The notes below the pieces were generated by a model that saw nothing but the letters and a program-made list of their open reading frames with translations, was not told the DNA's origin and made no database searches. 64,000 nt of DNA, taken from Bacillus sp. SJS. GTDB lineage: Bacteria > Bacillota > Bacilli > Bacillales > Bacillaceae. The DNA lies in assembly GCF_000732485.2 (NCBI RefSeq), contig NZ_JAQV02000031.1:248001-312000 (forward strand). The letters run 5' to 3'. Numbering within the stretch: the first letter of the stretch is position 1; each line of letters starts with the position of its first letter. This document shows positions 44,940-55,194 of the stretch, piece by piece. The position numbers were made by a program, and so were the translations under genes.

Positions 44940-45071
44940 GTTGGGTCCTCCTTACCATCAGTAAATTCAAACATATTTTAACACAATCCTTTAGTTAAAA
45001 ATATTAGTAACGCATCAAAAGCGGCCAGTATAATCCGCGGAATAAAGCATTCTAAACGATGATCCGAACAT

Positions 45072-45126
45072 AAAAAAAAGCCGGCCCAGTACCAGGTCCC
45101 CTCCTGCCTTATCTTATCCGGCAGGC
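45072..45126 (-). terminator. Probable terminator between rnc and smc
   Basis: On the minus strand a stem CCTGCC/GGCAGG and a longer GCCGG/CCGGC pairing precede a run of eight T (45072-45079). The fold can be drawn in more than one way, so its strength is unsure. The 214-base gap between rnc and smc holds no other clear element. Confidence 0.55.
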
Positions 45127-45153
45127 GGAGTCTGTCAAGCTGGGTCAGCCCAT

Positions 45154-45894
45154 TTAAGGTTTCGTTTGCATTTTGGAGAGTGCTTCCTGAGCAGCATGCT
45201 GTTCTGCTTCTTTTTTGGAGCGGCCATTGCCAGTGCCCAGCACTTCGCCATCAAGAGAAACTACCGCCTCAAATTCCCTGTTGTGGGCAGGTCCTTTTTC
45301 GGTAAGTATTTTATACTCCAACGGTCCTTTTCCGTCTCTTTGCACAAGCTCCTGCAGCTGGCTTTTAAAATCCATCACATGAGAAAAAGCACCTTCGTTC
45401 ACCTTAGGAAAAACATATTTTTCAAGAAAGACAACAACAGGATCGAGTCCTTTATCTAAATAAAGAGCTCCGATAAATGCCTCAAAAACATCAGCTAGAA
45501 GGGCAGGTCTTGCACGTCCACCAGTCATTTCTTCCCCTTTTCCAAGCAGGATAAGATTGCCGAATGACAGGTCATTTGCAAATGAAACGAGAGACGGTTC
45601 ACATACAATGGCTGCCCGAAGCTTCGTCAAATCTCCCTCAGACATGGTTGGGTACTTTTTATAAAGAAATTGGGAAACGGTCAGTTCCAGCACGGCGTCT
45701 CCTAAAAATTCCAGTCGTTCATTGTCTTCATAAGGTTTTTTTCGATGCTCATTCACATACGATGAATGGGTGAAAGCTTGATAGAGCAGCTTTTCATTGG
45801 TAAACGTCTGTCCGACGCTTTCCTGAAACTGTTTAAATTCTTCCGCTTTTTTCGCGAAATTTCTTCTCTCTTTATAATGCGTATGCTTCTGCAT
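45154..45894 (-). CDS. rnc: Ribonuclease III
   Basis: RNase III cuts double-stranded RNA, including rRNA precursors. I start at the ATG at 45894 ([16 protein letters not shown]), which has GGAGG 5-6 bases upstream; this gives 246 residues. The catalytic signature [19 protein letters not shown] is near 60-78, a second acidic site [15 protein letters not shown] near 134, and a C-terminal double-stranded RNA-binding domain ends with [14 protein letters not shown]. Confidence 0.97.
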   Translation of the reverse strand: MQKHTHYKERRNFAKKAEEFKQFQESVGQTFTNEKLLYQAFTHSSYVNEHRKKPYEDNERLEFLGDAVLELTVSQFLYKKYPTMSEGDLTKLRAAIVCEPSLVSFANDLSFGNLILLGKGEEMTGGRARPALLADVFEAFIGALYLDKGLDPVVVFLEKYVFPKVNEGAFSHVMDFKSQLQELVQRDGKGPLEYKILTEKGPAHNREFEAVVSLDGEVLGTGNGRSKKEAEQHAAQEALSKMQTKP

Positions 45895-45932
45895 AACTAC
45901 CTCCATCATTACCAAAACAATTGGGCGGCTCC

Positions 45933-45977
45933 CTCCCTAAATAAAGGGAGAAAGCCCCGCTGCTGTGAGCGGGACTT
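45933..45977 (-). terminator. Two tandem hairpins after acpP
   Basis: Directly after acpP the minus strand has AAGTCCCGCT/AGCGGGGCTT (10 pairs, one G-U, loop CACAGC) followed by TTTCTCCC, and then a second hairpin CTCCCT/AGGGAG (45933-45950, loop TTATTT). The first is a plausible, rather T-poor terminator, which could leave part of the transcripts to read into rnc. Confidence 0.6.
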
Positions 45978-45986
45978 CAACATACT

Positions 45987-46220
45987 TTACTGCTGGTTCT
46001 GTATGTAGTTAACAGCGTCACCCACTGTAGCGATTTTCTCTGCATCTTCATCAGAAATCTCCATATCGAACTCATCTTCAAGTTCCATTACAAGCTCAAC
46101 TACATCCAGGGAATCAGCTCCGAGGTCATCTTTAAAAGAAGACTCCATCTTAATTTCAGAAGCATCGACTCCAAGGCGGTCAACGATGATCTTAGTTACA
46201 CGATCTAAAACGTCTGCCAT
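45987..46220 (-). CDS. acpP: Acyl carrier protein
   Basis: AcpP carries growing fatty acyl chains on a phosphopantetheine arm. The ATG at 46220 ([20 protein letters not shown]) has GGGAGGTGA upstream and gives 77 residues, the B. subtilis length. The modified Ser is Ser37 in [15 protein letters not shown]. The protein is very acidic. It is the last gene of fapR-plsX-fabD-fabG-acpP. Confidence 0.98.
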   Translation of the reverse strand: MADVLDRVTKIIVDRLGVDASEIKMESSFKDDLGADSLDVVELVMELEDEFDMEISDEDAEKIATVGDAVNYIQNQQ

Positions 46221-46289
46221 TACATTCACCTCCCCTCAAGTATTATAGTCAATTCAAGCTAAAAACACCAGTTTGATTTTAGAAATGTT

Positions 46290-47030
46290 CTACATGAACA
46301 TTCCGCCGTTTACATGAAACGTTTGTCCGGTAATATAAGCGCTTTTTCCACTGGCAAGGAATGTAACTAAATCGGCGATATCCTGTCCCTCTCCGAATTT
46401 CGCAAGAGGAATTTGCTTAAGCATTTCTTCTTTTATTTCATCGGTAAGTTTTTCAGTCATATCCGTGGATATAAACCCTGGCGCTACGGCATTCACCGTA
46501 ATATTTCTGGCGGCGAGCTCTTTTGCCGATGTTTTCGTAAGACCGATTACACCCGCTTTTGCCGCTACGTAATTGGCTTGCCCGGGATTGCCGGTTTCCC
46601 CTACCACTGACGTAATGTTAATGATGCGCCCGCTTCTTTGCTTCATCATTTGTCTGGTGACAGCCTTTGTGCAAAGAAATACACCTTTAAGATTGGTGTC
46701 CACTACATCGTCCCACTCATCCTCTTTCATTCTCATAAGCAGGTTATCTCTTGTGATACCGGCGTTATTAACAAGGATATCGAGGGTTCCGAAGCGGTCT
46801 GTAACTTCTTTCATCATATCTTTTACCGCATCCGCACTGGAAACATCCGCTTTAATAGCAATGGCTTCTCTGCCAAGAGCAGCAATTTCCTCTACCGTTT
46901 CCTTTGCTTTTGCTTCATTACCCGCAAAATTGACTGCTACGTTCGCTCCGTTTTTTGCAAGATCCAAAGCGATTGCCCGGCCTATTCCCCGGGAGGCGCC
47001 TGTTACTAGTGCTGTTTTGCCCGTTAGCAT
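46290..47030 (-). CDS. fabG: 3-oxoacyl-[acyl-carrier-protein] reductase FabG
   Basis: FabG reduces beta-ketoacyl-ACP with NADPH in the elongation cycle. The 246-residue short-chain dehydrogenase has the cofactor loop [19 protein letters not shown] near 10-28, NNAG near 87, the catalytic Ser in [15 protein letters not shown] near 137-151, and the YVAAK Tyr-Lys pair just after it. The ATG overlaps the fabD stop by one base (TAATG). Confidence 0.98.
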   Translation of the reverse strand: MLTGKTALVTGASRGIGRAIALDLAKNGANVAVNFAGNEAKAKETVEEIAALGREAIAIKADVSSADAVKDMMKEVTDRFGTLDILVNNAGITRDNLLMRMKEDEWDDVVDTNLKGVFLCTKAVTRQMMKQRSGRIINITSVVGETGNPGQANYVAAKAGVIGLTKTSAKELAARNITVNAVAPGFISTDMTEKLTDEIKEEMLKQIPLAKFGEGQDIADLVTFLASGKSAYITGQTFHVNGGMFM

Positions 47031-47974
47031 TATGCTTCCTCCTTAAGTGCTTCAATTGCAGCCTGAAGCGTATCCATATCGGATACAGACAGGGTTTTTA
47101 CACTCCGGTCTATTTTTCTGATCAAGCCTGAAAGAACTTTGCCGGGACCAATTTCAACAAAGGTGTCCGCCCCTTGTTGAATCAATGTTTTAATTGATTC
47201 TTCCCAGCGCACGGGAGAATACAGCTGTCTAATTAATAGATCTTTAATCTGATTACCTTCCGTCTCCGGCTGTGCGGTTACGTTGGCGATTACAGGAACG
47301 GCTGTGTCTGATAGTGTCATGCCGTCAAGTACGTCTTTCAGTTTCTCTGCTGCCGGTTTCATTAATTGGGAATGAAACGGCCCGCTTACTTCAAGAGGAA
47401 TCGCTCTTTTCGCTCCGGCTTCTTTTGCTTTCGCGGAAGCAAGCTCTACTCCTTTAGCTGTTCCGGAGATGACAATTTGACCTGGGCAATTTAAATTAGC
47501 GAGCTGAACGGAGTGCCCTTCATCCGTGACAGACTGCGTAATCTCTTCAAGAGGTCCCGCTTCCATACCCATGATTGCCGCCATAGCCCCCTGTCCGGAA
47601 GGAACGGCTTCATTCATAAACTCCCCGCGTTTCCGAACAGCAAGTACAGCATCTTCAAACGAAAGAACACCCGATGCTACAAGAGCGGAATACTCACCAA
47701 GGCTGTGCCCGGCTGTGAAATCAGGGGTAATCCCCTCTTTATCGAGAAGCTTCCAAGCAGCAATGCTTGCTGTAACAAGAGCAGGCTGTGCATTATATGT
47801 AAGAGTTAATTCTTCTTGCGGACCTTGAAGCATGATTTTGCTGAGCTGATCTTTCAATATTTCATCAGCTTTTTGAAAAATTTCTTTTCCTTCAGGGGTT
47901 TGTTCAGCGAAGTCCTGCCCCATCCCCACTGTTTGAGATCCCTGCCCGGGAAACACGAATGCAATTTTAGACAT
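47030..47974 (-). CDS. fabD: Malonyl CoA-acyl carrier protein transacylase FabD
   Basis: FabD moves malonyl groups from CoA to ACP. The 314-residue protein begins with [17 protein letters not shown] and has the active Ser in [15 protein letters not shown] near 89-103 and a catalytic His in [10 protein letters not shown] near 200. GGAGGGGAAGAG precedes the ATG. It overlaps fabG by one base. Confidence 0.98.
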   Translation of the reverse strand: MSKIAFVFPGQGSQTVGMGQDFAEQTPEGKEIFQKADEILKDQLSKIMLQGPQEELTLTYNAQPALVTASIAAWKLLDKEGITPDFTAGHSLGEYSALVASGVLSFEDAVLAVRKRGEFMNEAVPSGQGAMAAIMGMEAGPLEEITQSVTDEGHSVQLANLNCPGQIVISGTAKGVELASAKAKEAGAKRAIPLEVSGPFHSQLMKPAAEKLKDVLDGMTLSDTAVPVIANVTAQPETEGNQIKDLLIRQLYSPVRWEESIKTLIQQGADTFVEIGPGKVLSGLIRKIDRSVKTLSVSDMDTLQAAIEALKEEA

Positions 47975-47992
47975 ACTCTTCCCCTCCGTTGG

Positions 47993-48988
47993 TTATTCAG
48001 GATTTTGACGGCCGGCCATTGCGGCTCTGATCGTCCCTGATACATCATTTGAAATCATATCTCTTGTCTGGCGGACAGCGTTATAAACGGCATTTGCATC
48101 AGAAGATCCGTGCGCCTTTACTACTGGAGCATTTAATCCAAATAGAGCAGCACCGCCGTATTCCGAGTAATCCATTTGTGAACGGATCCCCTTCAATTTC
48201 GGTTTAAGAACCGCAGCTGCAAGCTTTGACGGCAAGTTACTGGTTAAAGCAGACTTAAGCATGGTGAAAACAGAAAGAGCGGTTCCTTCAATTGTTTTTA
48301 ACGTGACGTTTCCAGTAAAACCATCGGTTACGACAACGTCAGCGGCACCTTCAAGAAGGTCTCTCGCTTCCACATTGCCTTTAAAATGAAGTCCGGAATC
48401 CTTCAGCTTGATAAAAGCCTGCTTCGTCAATTCATTTCCTTTTTTGTCTTCTGTTCCGACATTCAGAAGACCGACGGAAGGATTTTTTACGCCGCGGACT
48501 TTCTCTGCATAAACCGAGCCCATAATGGCATATTGCAGCAAATGCTCCGGCTTCGCATCGACGTTTGCACCCGCGTCCAGGAAAAGAAAGCCTTTCCCGT
48601 CCATAGTTGGAAGAGTTGGAGCAAGTGCGGGACGGTCAATACCGTCAATTCTGCCGACAATAAATAATCCCGCTGTCATTAGGGCACCTGTGTTGCCGGC
48701 AGAAATGCACGCATCCGCTCTTCCTTCCTTCACTTCATTGGCCATCAAAACCATTGAAGCATTTTTCTTTCTGCGAACCGCTCTGACCGGTTCATCTTCA
48801 GATTCGATGACCTCAGTTGTATGGATGACCTTGATTCGGTCATGCTCTGATAGATACTTGCTGATTTCGGCTTCATCACCAATCAGCGTTATCTCAATAT
48901 CCGAGAAAGTATTTGCAGCCTTTAAAGCTCCTTCACAAAGAGACTGCGGGGCATTGTCGCCGCCCATTGCATCAATAGCGATTTTCAT
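47993..48988 (-). CDS. plsX: Phosphate acyltransferase PlsX
   Basis: PlsX makes acyl-phosphate from acyl-ACP, the first step of phospholipid synthesis in Firmicutes. The 331-residue protein starts [17 protein letters not shown], has [20 protein letters not shown] near 96-115 and [19 protein letters not shown] near 218-236. It follows fapR by 7 bases, and fabD comes 18 bases later. Confidence 0.97.
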   Translation of the reverse strand: MKIAIDAMGGDNAPQSLCEGALKAANTFSDIEITLIGDEAEISKYLSEHDRIKVIHTTEVIESEDEPVRAVRRKKNASMVLMANEVKEGRADACISAGNTGALMTAGLFIVGRIDGIDRPALAPTLPTMDGKGFLFLDAGANVDAKPEHLLQYAIMGSVYAEKVRGVKNPSVGLLNVGTEDKKGNELTKQAFIKLKDSGLHFKGNVEARDLLEGAADVVVTDGFTGNVTLKTIEGTALSVFTMLKSALTSNLPSKLAAAVLKPKLKGIRSQMDYSEYGGAALFGLNAPVVKAHGSSDANAVYNAVRQTRDMISNDVSGTIRAAMAGRQNPE

Positions 48989-48995
48989 CAGTGAA

Positions 48996-49574
48996 TCATC
49001 CTTTATCTAATGGTTGATTAGAGCGGTACATTTCAAAATCACCTGAAAACACCAGCTCGTTCCCTACATAGCTGCTAACACTCACCAACGTTCGTCCATT
49101 CAATCCGTTTACGCTCGCTACTCTTGCTTTCGATACTACGCGTTCCCCTTCCATTACCTGTCTGGTAAACCGGATATCCGCTTTTGCTGTCAACGCCAGT
49201 TCATCATTAATTACGGCAACGGCAAGGGAATTGGCCTGGGCAAATAAATGATGTCCCCTCGCAATTTGATTGCGCCGGAAAACATGCTCTTTTTTCACTT
49301 CAAAAATGGAAATAGCACTATGATCAAGTTCCAGGTCAATGATGTCTCCAATAATTTCTTCAGGAGGCAAAGCTTTTATTTCGTCCTCCAAAGAAGCTTG
49401 AGCTACTGATCGAATTCTCTCACGAAGCTCAGGTATACTCAGCTCCAGCCGGTCTAGACGAATTGTTTGAATACTAACTTGAAATTTATCTGAAAGCTCT
49501 TCATCCGTAATAAAAGGAGTATCATTTATCGTTTCCAGCAGCTGCTGCTGTCTGTCCTTTTTTGTTCTTTTCAT
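48996..49574 (-). CDS. fapR: Fatty acid and phospholipid biosynthesis repressor FapR
   Basis: FapR represses the fap regulon (fab genes, plsX, itself) and is released by malonyl-CoA. The 192-residue protein has an N-terminal DeoR-like helix-turn-helix ([20 protein letters not shown] near 18-37) and a C-terminal hot-dog domain (about 75-190) that binds malonyl-CoA, with [15 protein letters not shown] near 106-120. It heads fapR-plsX-fabD-fabG-acpP, with a FapR-type operator at its own promoter. Confidence 0.97.
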   Translation of the reverse strand: MKRTKKDRQQQLLETINDTPFITDEELSDKFQVSIQTIRLDRLELSIPELRERIRSVAQASLEDEIKALPPEEIIGDIIDLELDHSAISIFEVKKEHVFRRNQIARGHHLFAQANSLAVAVINDELALTAKADIRFTRQVMEGERVVSKARVASVNGLNGRTLVSVSSYVGNELVFSGDFEMYRSNQPLDKG

Positions 49575-49598
49575 GTTATAGGTTACACCATCCGCACT

Positions 49599-49617
49599 AT
49601 TATGACTAGGTACTAAT
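49599..49617 (-). promoter_or_regulatory. FapR operator
   Basis: ATTAGTACCTAGTCATAAT on the minus strand is very close to the known FapR site (ATTAGTACCTAGTCTTAAT type) and is a near-palindrome around TACCTAGT. It covers the expected transcription start, just downstream of the -10. It predicts autoregulation of the operon. Confidence 0.85.
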
Positions 49618-49620
49618 AGT

Positions 49621-49649
49621 AGTATATAATCTTAATAATCGGATTGCAA
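49621..49649 (-). promoter_or_regulatory. Sigma-A promoter of the fap operon
   Basis: TTGCAA (49644-49649) and TATACT (49621-49626) are 17 bases apart on the minus strand. The -10 matches at 5 of 6. Its closeness to the FapR operator strengthens both calls. Confidence 0.75.
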
Positions 49650-49656
49650 GAATGTT

Positions 49657-51705
49657 TTAATCCAGTTTTTCTCCCTCAAGAACCCCTGTTGATTCCAAGT
49701 ATTTTCTAAGCCATTCATACTCAGGCTCATGCCAGAAGGCGTTGGAATTGATCAATTTTGCTGCATCGCCTCTTGCGGTTTCAAGAGCCCGGTAATCATG
49801 AACCATATCCGCCACTCTGAATTCCGGGACACCGCTTTGTTTTTTCCCAAAGAAATCACCTGGTCCGCGGAGTTCAAGATCCTTTTCTGACAGCACAAAG
49901 CCGTCATTCGTTTCCGTCATAATCTTCATGCGCTCTTTGCCCGTTTCTGATTTCGGATCAGCGAGCAAAATGCAATAGGATTGCTCACTCCCCCTGCCTA
50001 CGCGTCCTCTCAGCTGATGGAGCTGTGACAATCCAAAGCGCTCTGCATCATAGATCACCATAATTGTAGCATTCGGGACATTGACCCCTACTTCCACGAC
50101 GGTTGTTGAGACGAGAATTTGTGTCTGATTTTCACTGAATTCCCTCATCACAGCTTCCTTCTCATTTGGATGAAGACGGCCGTGCATGAGACCGACATTC
50201 CACGTTGGTGAAAAAGAATGAACAAGCATCGCATGTACGTCAATTGCATTCTGAACATCAAGCGTCTCTGATTCTTCAATCAACGGGCAGATCACATAAG
50301 CCTGTCTCCCTTTTTTCACCTCTTTATCTATAAAACCCAATATCCGGTCCAATAAGTTATGCTTTACCCAATACGTTTCAATCGTTTTTCTTCCTGCAGG
50401 CAGCTGGTCGATTACCGAAACATCCATTTCACCGAATGCGGTAATGGCAAGGGTCCTTGGGATAGGGGTTGCCGTCATAAAAAGGACATCCGGCGATTCC
50501 CCTTTTTCTCTCAGCACCCTCCTCTGATTCACTCCGAACCGATGCTGCTCATCCGTAATGACAAGCCCCAGATTCCGGAAGTTCACTTCATCCTGGATCA
50601 GGGCATGAGTTCCTACCAGTATTTGAATCTCTCCGACTGAGAGACGCTCCAGAAGTTCTCTTCTTTTTTTCCCTTTAACAGAGCTTGTTAAAAGAGCAAC
50701 CGTGATATTGAGCGGCTCAAAGAGGGCGGCAAGGGAATTCGCATGCTGTTCGGCAAGGATCTCAGTCGGCACCATCAGCGCACTCTGATAGCCTGATAGA
50801 ATGGCGGCATACATAGAAATAGCCGCTACTACGGTTTTCCCTGAACCGACATCTCCTTGAAGCAGGCGATTCATCCGATAAGGCGATTTCATATCCCCAA
50901 GAATCTCGTCCAGCACTTTCGCTTGAGCTTCCGTCAGTTTAAATGGAAGAGCTTCTGTAAAGACAGAGAGTCCTGCATCTGTGAATACATGTTCAATTCC
51001 TTTAGAGTTCTCTCTCTGGACTTTTCGCAATGCCTGCATTTTCAGCTGAAACATTAAAAATTCCTCATAAACAAATCTCCTTCTTGCATGCTTTAAATCA
51101 GCATGGCTAAGAGGCAAATGAATGGTTTTGATTGCTTCATGCTTCGGCATCAGCCTGTAGGCATCCCGAATTTGGGCAGGCAGGTTTTCCGGTATCTCCT
51201 CCCCGAAGTCTTTCAGCGCATTGACCACATGCTTCCTGAGCTGTTTGATCGTGACGGAGCCCTTAACCGTATATACCGGTTCTAAATCCTGCTTGGATAC
51301 ATGCGGGGAAAAGGAGATGTCCTGCAGGGTAATGGTTTGGCGGTTCTTGTCCCATTTTCCGCTCACCGTAACAACTTGATTGATCGAAAGCTGTTTTTTG
51401 TAAAAAGGACGGTTAAAACAGACAACACTTACCAGGTATCTTCCTGAAAGCAGCCTGAAGGTAAGCCTTGACTTTTTCTTCCCGTAATAAGCAAGAGAAG
51501 GCTCGCTATGAACCTTCCCCTCAACTGTAACTCTTTCATCATGCTGAACTTCAGCCAGGTCCCTCAGCCGGTAATCTTCATAGCGGTAAGGAAAATATTC
51601 AAGCAGGTCCTCGATGGTCCTGATCCCCATTTCAAGCAAAACGGATGCTGTCTCCTCTCCGATTCCTTTCAATACGGATACAGGCTGTTTGAGATTATGG
51701 CTCAC
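49657..51705 (-). CDS. recG: ATP-dependent DNA helicase RecG
   Basis: RecG reverses stalled forks and moves branched DNA structures. I start it at the GTG at 51705 (MSHNLKQPVSVLKGIG), which gives 682 residues, the B. subtilis length; the frame to 51747 runs into sdaAA. The wedge domain (EYFPYRYEDYRLRDL) is followed by helicase motifs LQGDVGSGKTVVAAIS near 285, DEQHRFG near 383, MTATPIPRTLA near 407 and QLRGRVGRGSEQSYC near 568. It overlaps sdaAA by 11 bases. Confidence 0.97.
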   Translation of the reverse strand: MSHNLKQPVSVLKGIGEETASVLLEMGIRTIEDLLEYFPYRYEDYRLRDLAEVQHDERVTVEGKVHSEPSLAYYGKKKSRLTFRLLSGRYLVSVVCFNRPFYKKQLSINQVVTVSGKWDKNRQTITLQDISFSPHVSKQDLEPVYTVKGSVTIKQLRKHVVNALKDFGEEIPENLPAQIRDAYRLMPKHEAIKTIHLPLSHADLKHARRRFVYEEFLMFQLKMQALRKVQRENSKGIEHVFTDAGLSVFTEALPFKLTEAQAKVLDEILGDMKSPYRMNRLLQGDVGSGKTVVAAISMYAAILSGYQSALMVPTEILAEQHANSLAALFEPLNITVALLTSSVKGKKRRELLERLSVGEIQILVGTHALIQDEVNFRNLGLVITDEQHRFGVNQRRVLREKGESPDVLFMTATPIPRTLAITAFGEMDVSVIDQLPAGRKTIETYWVKHNLLDRILGFIDKEVKKGRQAYVICPLIEESETLDVQNAIDVHAMLVHSFSPTWNVGLMHGRLHPNEKEAVMREFSENQTQILVSTTVVEVGVNVPNATIMVIYDAERFGLSQLHQLRGRVGRGSEQSYCILLADPKSETGKERMKIMTETNDGFVLSEKDLELRGPGDFFGKKQSGVPEFRVADMVHDYRALETARGDAAKLINSNAFWHEPEYEWLRKYLESTGVLEGEKLD

Positions 51706-52585
51706 GGCGATCCAAAGGGATGCCAAAGATTTTCGCCTCAAGTTCACGTCCCGTAGGTGTGGCAGCGAGACCTCCCTGTGCGGTTTCCCTTAATGCACTT
51801 GGCATGGATTGTCCAATTCTGTACATCGCATCAATAACCTCATCACATGGAATCCTGCTTGTTATTCCAGCAAGGGCCATATCTGCTGCGACCATCGCAT
51901 TCGCTGCACCCATTGCATTTCTTTTGACGCATGGAACCTCCACAAGTCCGGCAACCGGATCACAGACAAGACCAAGCATATTTTTAAGCGTTATGGCCAT
52001 TGCCTCTGCTGCCTGAGCCGGTGTCCCCCCCGCCATTTCTGTAATGGCAGCAGCAGCCATTCCGGCAGCAGAACCCACCTCGGCCTGACAGCCGCCAGCT
52101 GCACCTGAGATGGAGGCGTTGTTTGCTACGACAAACCCAAACGCTCCAGATGTAAATAGAAACTCAATCATTTCTTCTCTGGTCGGATGCAATTTATGTT
52201 TAACGGCAAAGAGCGTACCAGGTACAACCCCTGCAGAACCTGCGGTTGGCGTCGCACAGATCGTTCCCATTGCAGCGTTTACCTCATTCGTTGCTACCGC
52301 TTTGCTTACTGCATCTAAAATGGTTTCACCAGATAGAAAATTGCCTTTCTCAATATAAGCTTGCATCAGCACTGCGTCTCCCCCAGTTAGACCTGAATGG
52401 GATTTCACTCCTGCAAGACCTTTTTCTACTGCCTGTTCCATTACCTCAAGATTACGGTCCATCATGGAAAATACTTCATCACGGGTCTTTCCGGTTACTT
52501 CCATCTCCTGCTGAATCATGACTTCAGCAATTTTGCTATTCCTGCTCATTGCAAGCTCCACGAGCTCAGCTACATTTCGAAACAT
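51695..52585 (-). CDS. sdaAA: L-serine dehydratase, iron-sulfur-dependent, alpha subunit
   Basis: SdaAA turns L-serine into pyruvate and ammonia with a 4Fe-4S cluster. The 296-residue protein has cluster-type Cys residues in ICATPTAGSAGVVPGT near 109-124, GGCQAEVGSAAGMAAAA near 163-179, LVCDPVAGLVEVPCVKRN near 207-224. It follows sdaAB by 34 bases and overlaps recG. Confidence 0.96.
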   Translation of the reverse strand: MFRNVAELVELAMSRNSKIAEVMIQQEMEVTGKTRDEVFSMMDRNLEVMEQAVEKGLAGVKSHSGLTGGDAVLMQAYIEKGNFLSGETILDAVSKAVATNEVNAAMGTICATPTAGSAGVVPGTLFAVKHKLHPTREEMIEFLFTSGAFGFVVANNASISGAAGGCQAEVGSAAGMAAAAITEMAGGTPAQAAEAMAITLKNMLGLVCDPVAGLVEVPCVKRNAMGAANAMVAADMALAGITSRIPCDEVIDAMYRIGQSMPSALRETAQGGLAATPTGRELEAKIFGIPLDRREP

Positions 52586-52619
52586 GATATTTCCTCCAAT
52601 TTTCCAAAAGCGTAATATC

Positions 52620-53282
52620 CTAATCTGCTATTTTTGTAACCTGCAGAATATTTGGCAGCGTTTTCAATTCCTCAATAACCCCTATTTCAATATTCTGGTC
52701 CACTTCAATGGTCATAAGAGCAAGCTGGCCTTTTTCTTTTCTTGATACATTCATATGTCCAATATTAATGGCATGCTTCGCCAGAACGTTCGCAACACCT
52801 GCAATGGCACCATAGCGATCATTATGCATGACCAGAATGGCTGGATGGTTTCCTGACAGCTGCAGCAAAAAGCCGTTCAGTTCAGTTATTTCAATCTTGC
52901 CTCCGCCGATTGAGATGCCAACCAGTTCAAGCTGTCCGTGGTCATCGCCGATAATCACTCTAGCTGTATTTGGATGGTCAGTTACAGCTTCCTCTTCTAG
53001 AAAAGTGACTTTCATTCCATTTTCATCAGCTATTTGAAGAGATGTTTTGATGCGTTCATCAAAGGTATCGAAATCCAAAATGCCTCCGATTATGGCTACA
53101 TCTGTTCCATGGCCTCGGTACGTCTTAGCAAAAGAACCGTAAAACGACACAGTCGCCCACTTCGGCTCCCTCCCAAACAAACTCCGGGCCACTCTGCCAA
53201 TTCTTGCAGCTCCAGCTGTATGAGAGCTTGAAGGTCCAATCATAATCGGACCTATAATATCAAATACACTGCGATATTTCAT
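52620..53282 (-). CDS. sdaAB: L-serine dehydratase, iron-sulfur-dependent, beta subunit
   Basis: SdaAB is the second subunit of the L-serine dehydratase. The ATG at 53282 (MKYRSVFDIIGPIMIGPSSS) gives 220 residues, as in B. subtilis; the longer frame from 53315 lacks a site, while AGAGGGG stands 9 bases before this ATG. It has the substrate loop GPSSSHTAGAARIGRVAR near 17-34 and a C-terminal ACT domain (about 148-220), GAIAGVANVLAKHAINIGHM. The 232-base gap upstream holds only the fakA terminator. Confidence 0.96.
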   Translation of the reverse strand: MKYRSVFDIIGPIMIGPSSSHTAGAARIGRVARSLFGREPKWATVSFYGSFAKTYRGHGTDVAIIGGILDFDTFDERIKTSLQIADENGMKVTFLEEEAVTDHPNTARVIIGDDHGQLELVGISIGGGKIEITELNGFLLQLSGNHPAILVMHNDRYGAIAGVANVLAKHAINIGHMNVSRKEKGQLALMTIEVDQNIEIGVIEELKTLPNILQVTKIAD

Positions 53283-53462
53283 GCATGGGTACCCCTCTCT
53301 TATGAAAGAAAACATCCTGTTACAGTTTGCTTTCAGTTTACCAGATTTCTTTTAAACCTGTATATGGCCGAATTCCGCTTGAACTGCCCGTTCCTTAAAT
53401 TTTTTGTGTAACTCTAAGCAGGTACACAGCGGTCTTATACGGAATTTTCTCTGCGAAAATAA

Positions 53463-53493
53463 TAAATAGGACCGCCTGTTACACAGACGGTCC
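53463..53493 (-). terminator. Intrinsic terminator after fakA
   Basis: GGACCGTCTGT and ACAGGCGGTCC (11 pairs, one T-G) with a 3-base loop are followed by TATTTATTATTTT on the minus strand. It separates fakA from sdaAB. The remaining 170 bases before sdaAB show no clear element apart from weak promoter-like hexamers. Confidence 0.85.
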
Positions 53494-53514
53494 TTTAAGC
53501 TGGATAACAGCTTT

Positions 53515-55179
53515 TTACTCGACAGAGAAAATGTAGGAGTATAGCGGCTGTTTGCCGTTATGCACTTCCACTTCAATATCACTGAAAATCGTTTCAACCT
53601 GCTTTACGAGCTCACTTACTTCCTCGTCGCTTGATTCACTTCCATAAAGAATGGTCAGAATGTCGTCTTCCTCACTGATCATTTCTTTAAGAAGGTTTAA
53701 AGCAGCTTGAACCTGTACTTTATCCTTCGTCACAATCTTTCCGTTCAAGATCCCCATAAAATCATTTTTGGAAATATCCATTCCATCAATTTGAGTATCA
53801 CGAACGGCATAGGTGACTTGACCCGATTTAACATTTCCAAGAGCTTCAGTCATGACTTCTTCGTTTTCCTCAGGTTTAACACCAGGATTGAAAGAAAGCA
53901 GAGCAGACATTCCTTGAGGAACCGTTTTAGAAGGGATGACCAGCACATTTTCTTCCACAACTGATGCTGCCTGGCGCGCTGCCATGACAATATTTGAGTT
54001 GTTTGGAAGGATGATGATGTTTTCTGCATTTACTTTTTCAATGGCAGAAACAATATCCTCCGTGCTTGGATTCATCGTCTGGCCGCCTTCAATGACCTCA
54101 TGGGCACCTATGCTTTTAAACAAGTCTGCAATTCCGGAACCCATAGAAACTGTGATGATGCCGTATTTTTCCTTCTGCTTTTTCGGTTTGGATGGCTGTG
54201 CTTTAGCTGATTCCCCTACAAGGCTGCTGTGCTGTTCACGCATATTTTCAATTTTCATGCTGATCAGACTTCCATACTTTTGTCCATATGACAGCACCTC
54301 GCCCGGGTGCTCCGCATGAATATGTATTTTCGCTACCTCATCGTCAGAAATCACAAGCAATGAATCTCCAAATTTGCTTAGATCATTACGGAACTGATCC
54401 TCTGAGAAGACTTTCTTCCCATCTTCAAAGCGAACCATGAACTCTGTGCAGTATCCGAACTCAATGTCTTCCGTATTGATATGAGCGTGAACATTTTTAT
54501 GATGTTCGGCATTGACAAGATCATTCATAGACGGCAAAGCCATTGGAGTTCCAGGTACTTTCTCGCCTTTCAGTTCAGCAAGGAAGCCTTCATACACCAA
54601 TACAAGACCTTGACCGCCGCTGTCTACGACACCCACTTCTTTCAATACAGGCAGCAAGTCCGGCGTCCGGTTCAATGAGGCCTTAGCTTCATCAAGAATC
54701 GCTTCCATCAGTTTGATCAGATCATCTTCATTTTTAGCTTCAGATACGGCTTTTCTTGCTGCATCCTTCGCTACAGTTAGGATCGTCCCCTCTACAGGCT
54801 TCATGACAGCTTTGTAGGCTGTATCCACACCGGTTTGAAGCGCCTGGGCAAAATCCTTCGCTGTAATCGTGCTTTTGCCCTCAATCGACTTCGAAAAGCC
54901 CCTGAACAGCTGGGAAAGGATGACCCCTGAATTTCCCCGTGCACCCATGAGCAGTCCTCTTGAGAGGGCTGTCCCTACTTTGCCAATATGGGCTTGGACA
55001 TTTTTATGTACTTCCTTTGCTCCTGATGTCATAGACAGGTTCATATTAGTGCCTGTATCTCCATCTGGAACTGGAAAAACATTTAAGGCATCCACCATTT
55101 TGGCATTATTGGATAGATGGCTTGCACCTTGAGAAATCATTTCAGCAAAGCGCTCGCCGTCCAAATTTTTGATTGACAC
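53515..55179 (-). CDS. fakA: Fatty acid kinase catalytic subunit FakA (YloV, DAK2 domain)
   Basis: FakA phosphorylates fatty acids bound to FakB, letting exogenous acids enter phospholipid synthesis through PlsX/PlsY. The 554-residue protein has an N-terminal DhaL-type nucleotide-binding domain (about 1-200) with FPVPDGDTGTNMNLSM near 36-51 and GARGNSGVILSQLFRG near 79-94, a middle domain and a C-terminal DegV-like/DAK1-like part. The start is GTG after GGAGGAAAA. It follows yloU by 15 bases, as in many Firmicutes. Older annotation calls it a dihydroxyacetone-kinase-like protein. Confidence 0.92.
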   Translation of the reverse strand: MSIKNLDGERFAEMISQGASHLSNNAKMVDALNVFPVPDGDTGTNMNLSMTSGAKEVHKNVQAHIGKVGTALSRGLLMGARGNSGVILSQLFRGFSKSIEGKSTITAKDFAQALQTGVDTAYKAVMKPVEGTILTVAKDAARKAVSEAKNEDDLIKLMEAILDEAKASLNRTPDLLPVLKEVGVVDSGGQGLVLVYEGFLAELKGEKVPGTPMALPSMNDLVNAEHHKNVHAHINTEDIEFGYCTEFMVRFEDGKKVFSEDQFRNDLSKFGDSLLVISDDEVAKIHIHAEHPGEVLSYGQKYGSLISMKIENMREQHSSLVGESAKAQPSKPKKQKEKYGIITVSMGSGIADLFKSIGAHEVIEGGQTMNPSTEDIVSAIEKVNAENIIILPNNSNIVMAARQAASVVEENVLVIPSKTVPQGMSALLSFNPGVKPEENEEVMTEALGNVKSGQVTYAVRDTQIDGMDISKNDFMGILNGKIVTKDKVQVQAALNLLKEMISEEDDILTILYGSESSDEEVSELVKQVETIFSDIEVEVHNGKQPLYSYIFSVE

Positions 55180-55194
55180 GATTTTTCCTCCTTA

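Noticed and set aside
53352-53597. Minus-strand frame of 81 codons over the fakA end
   Set aside because: It overlaps the certain end of fakA in another frame and reads through the terminator.
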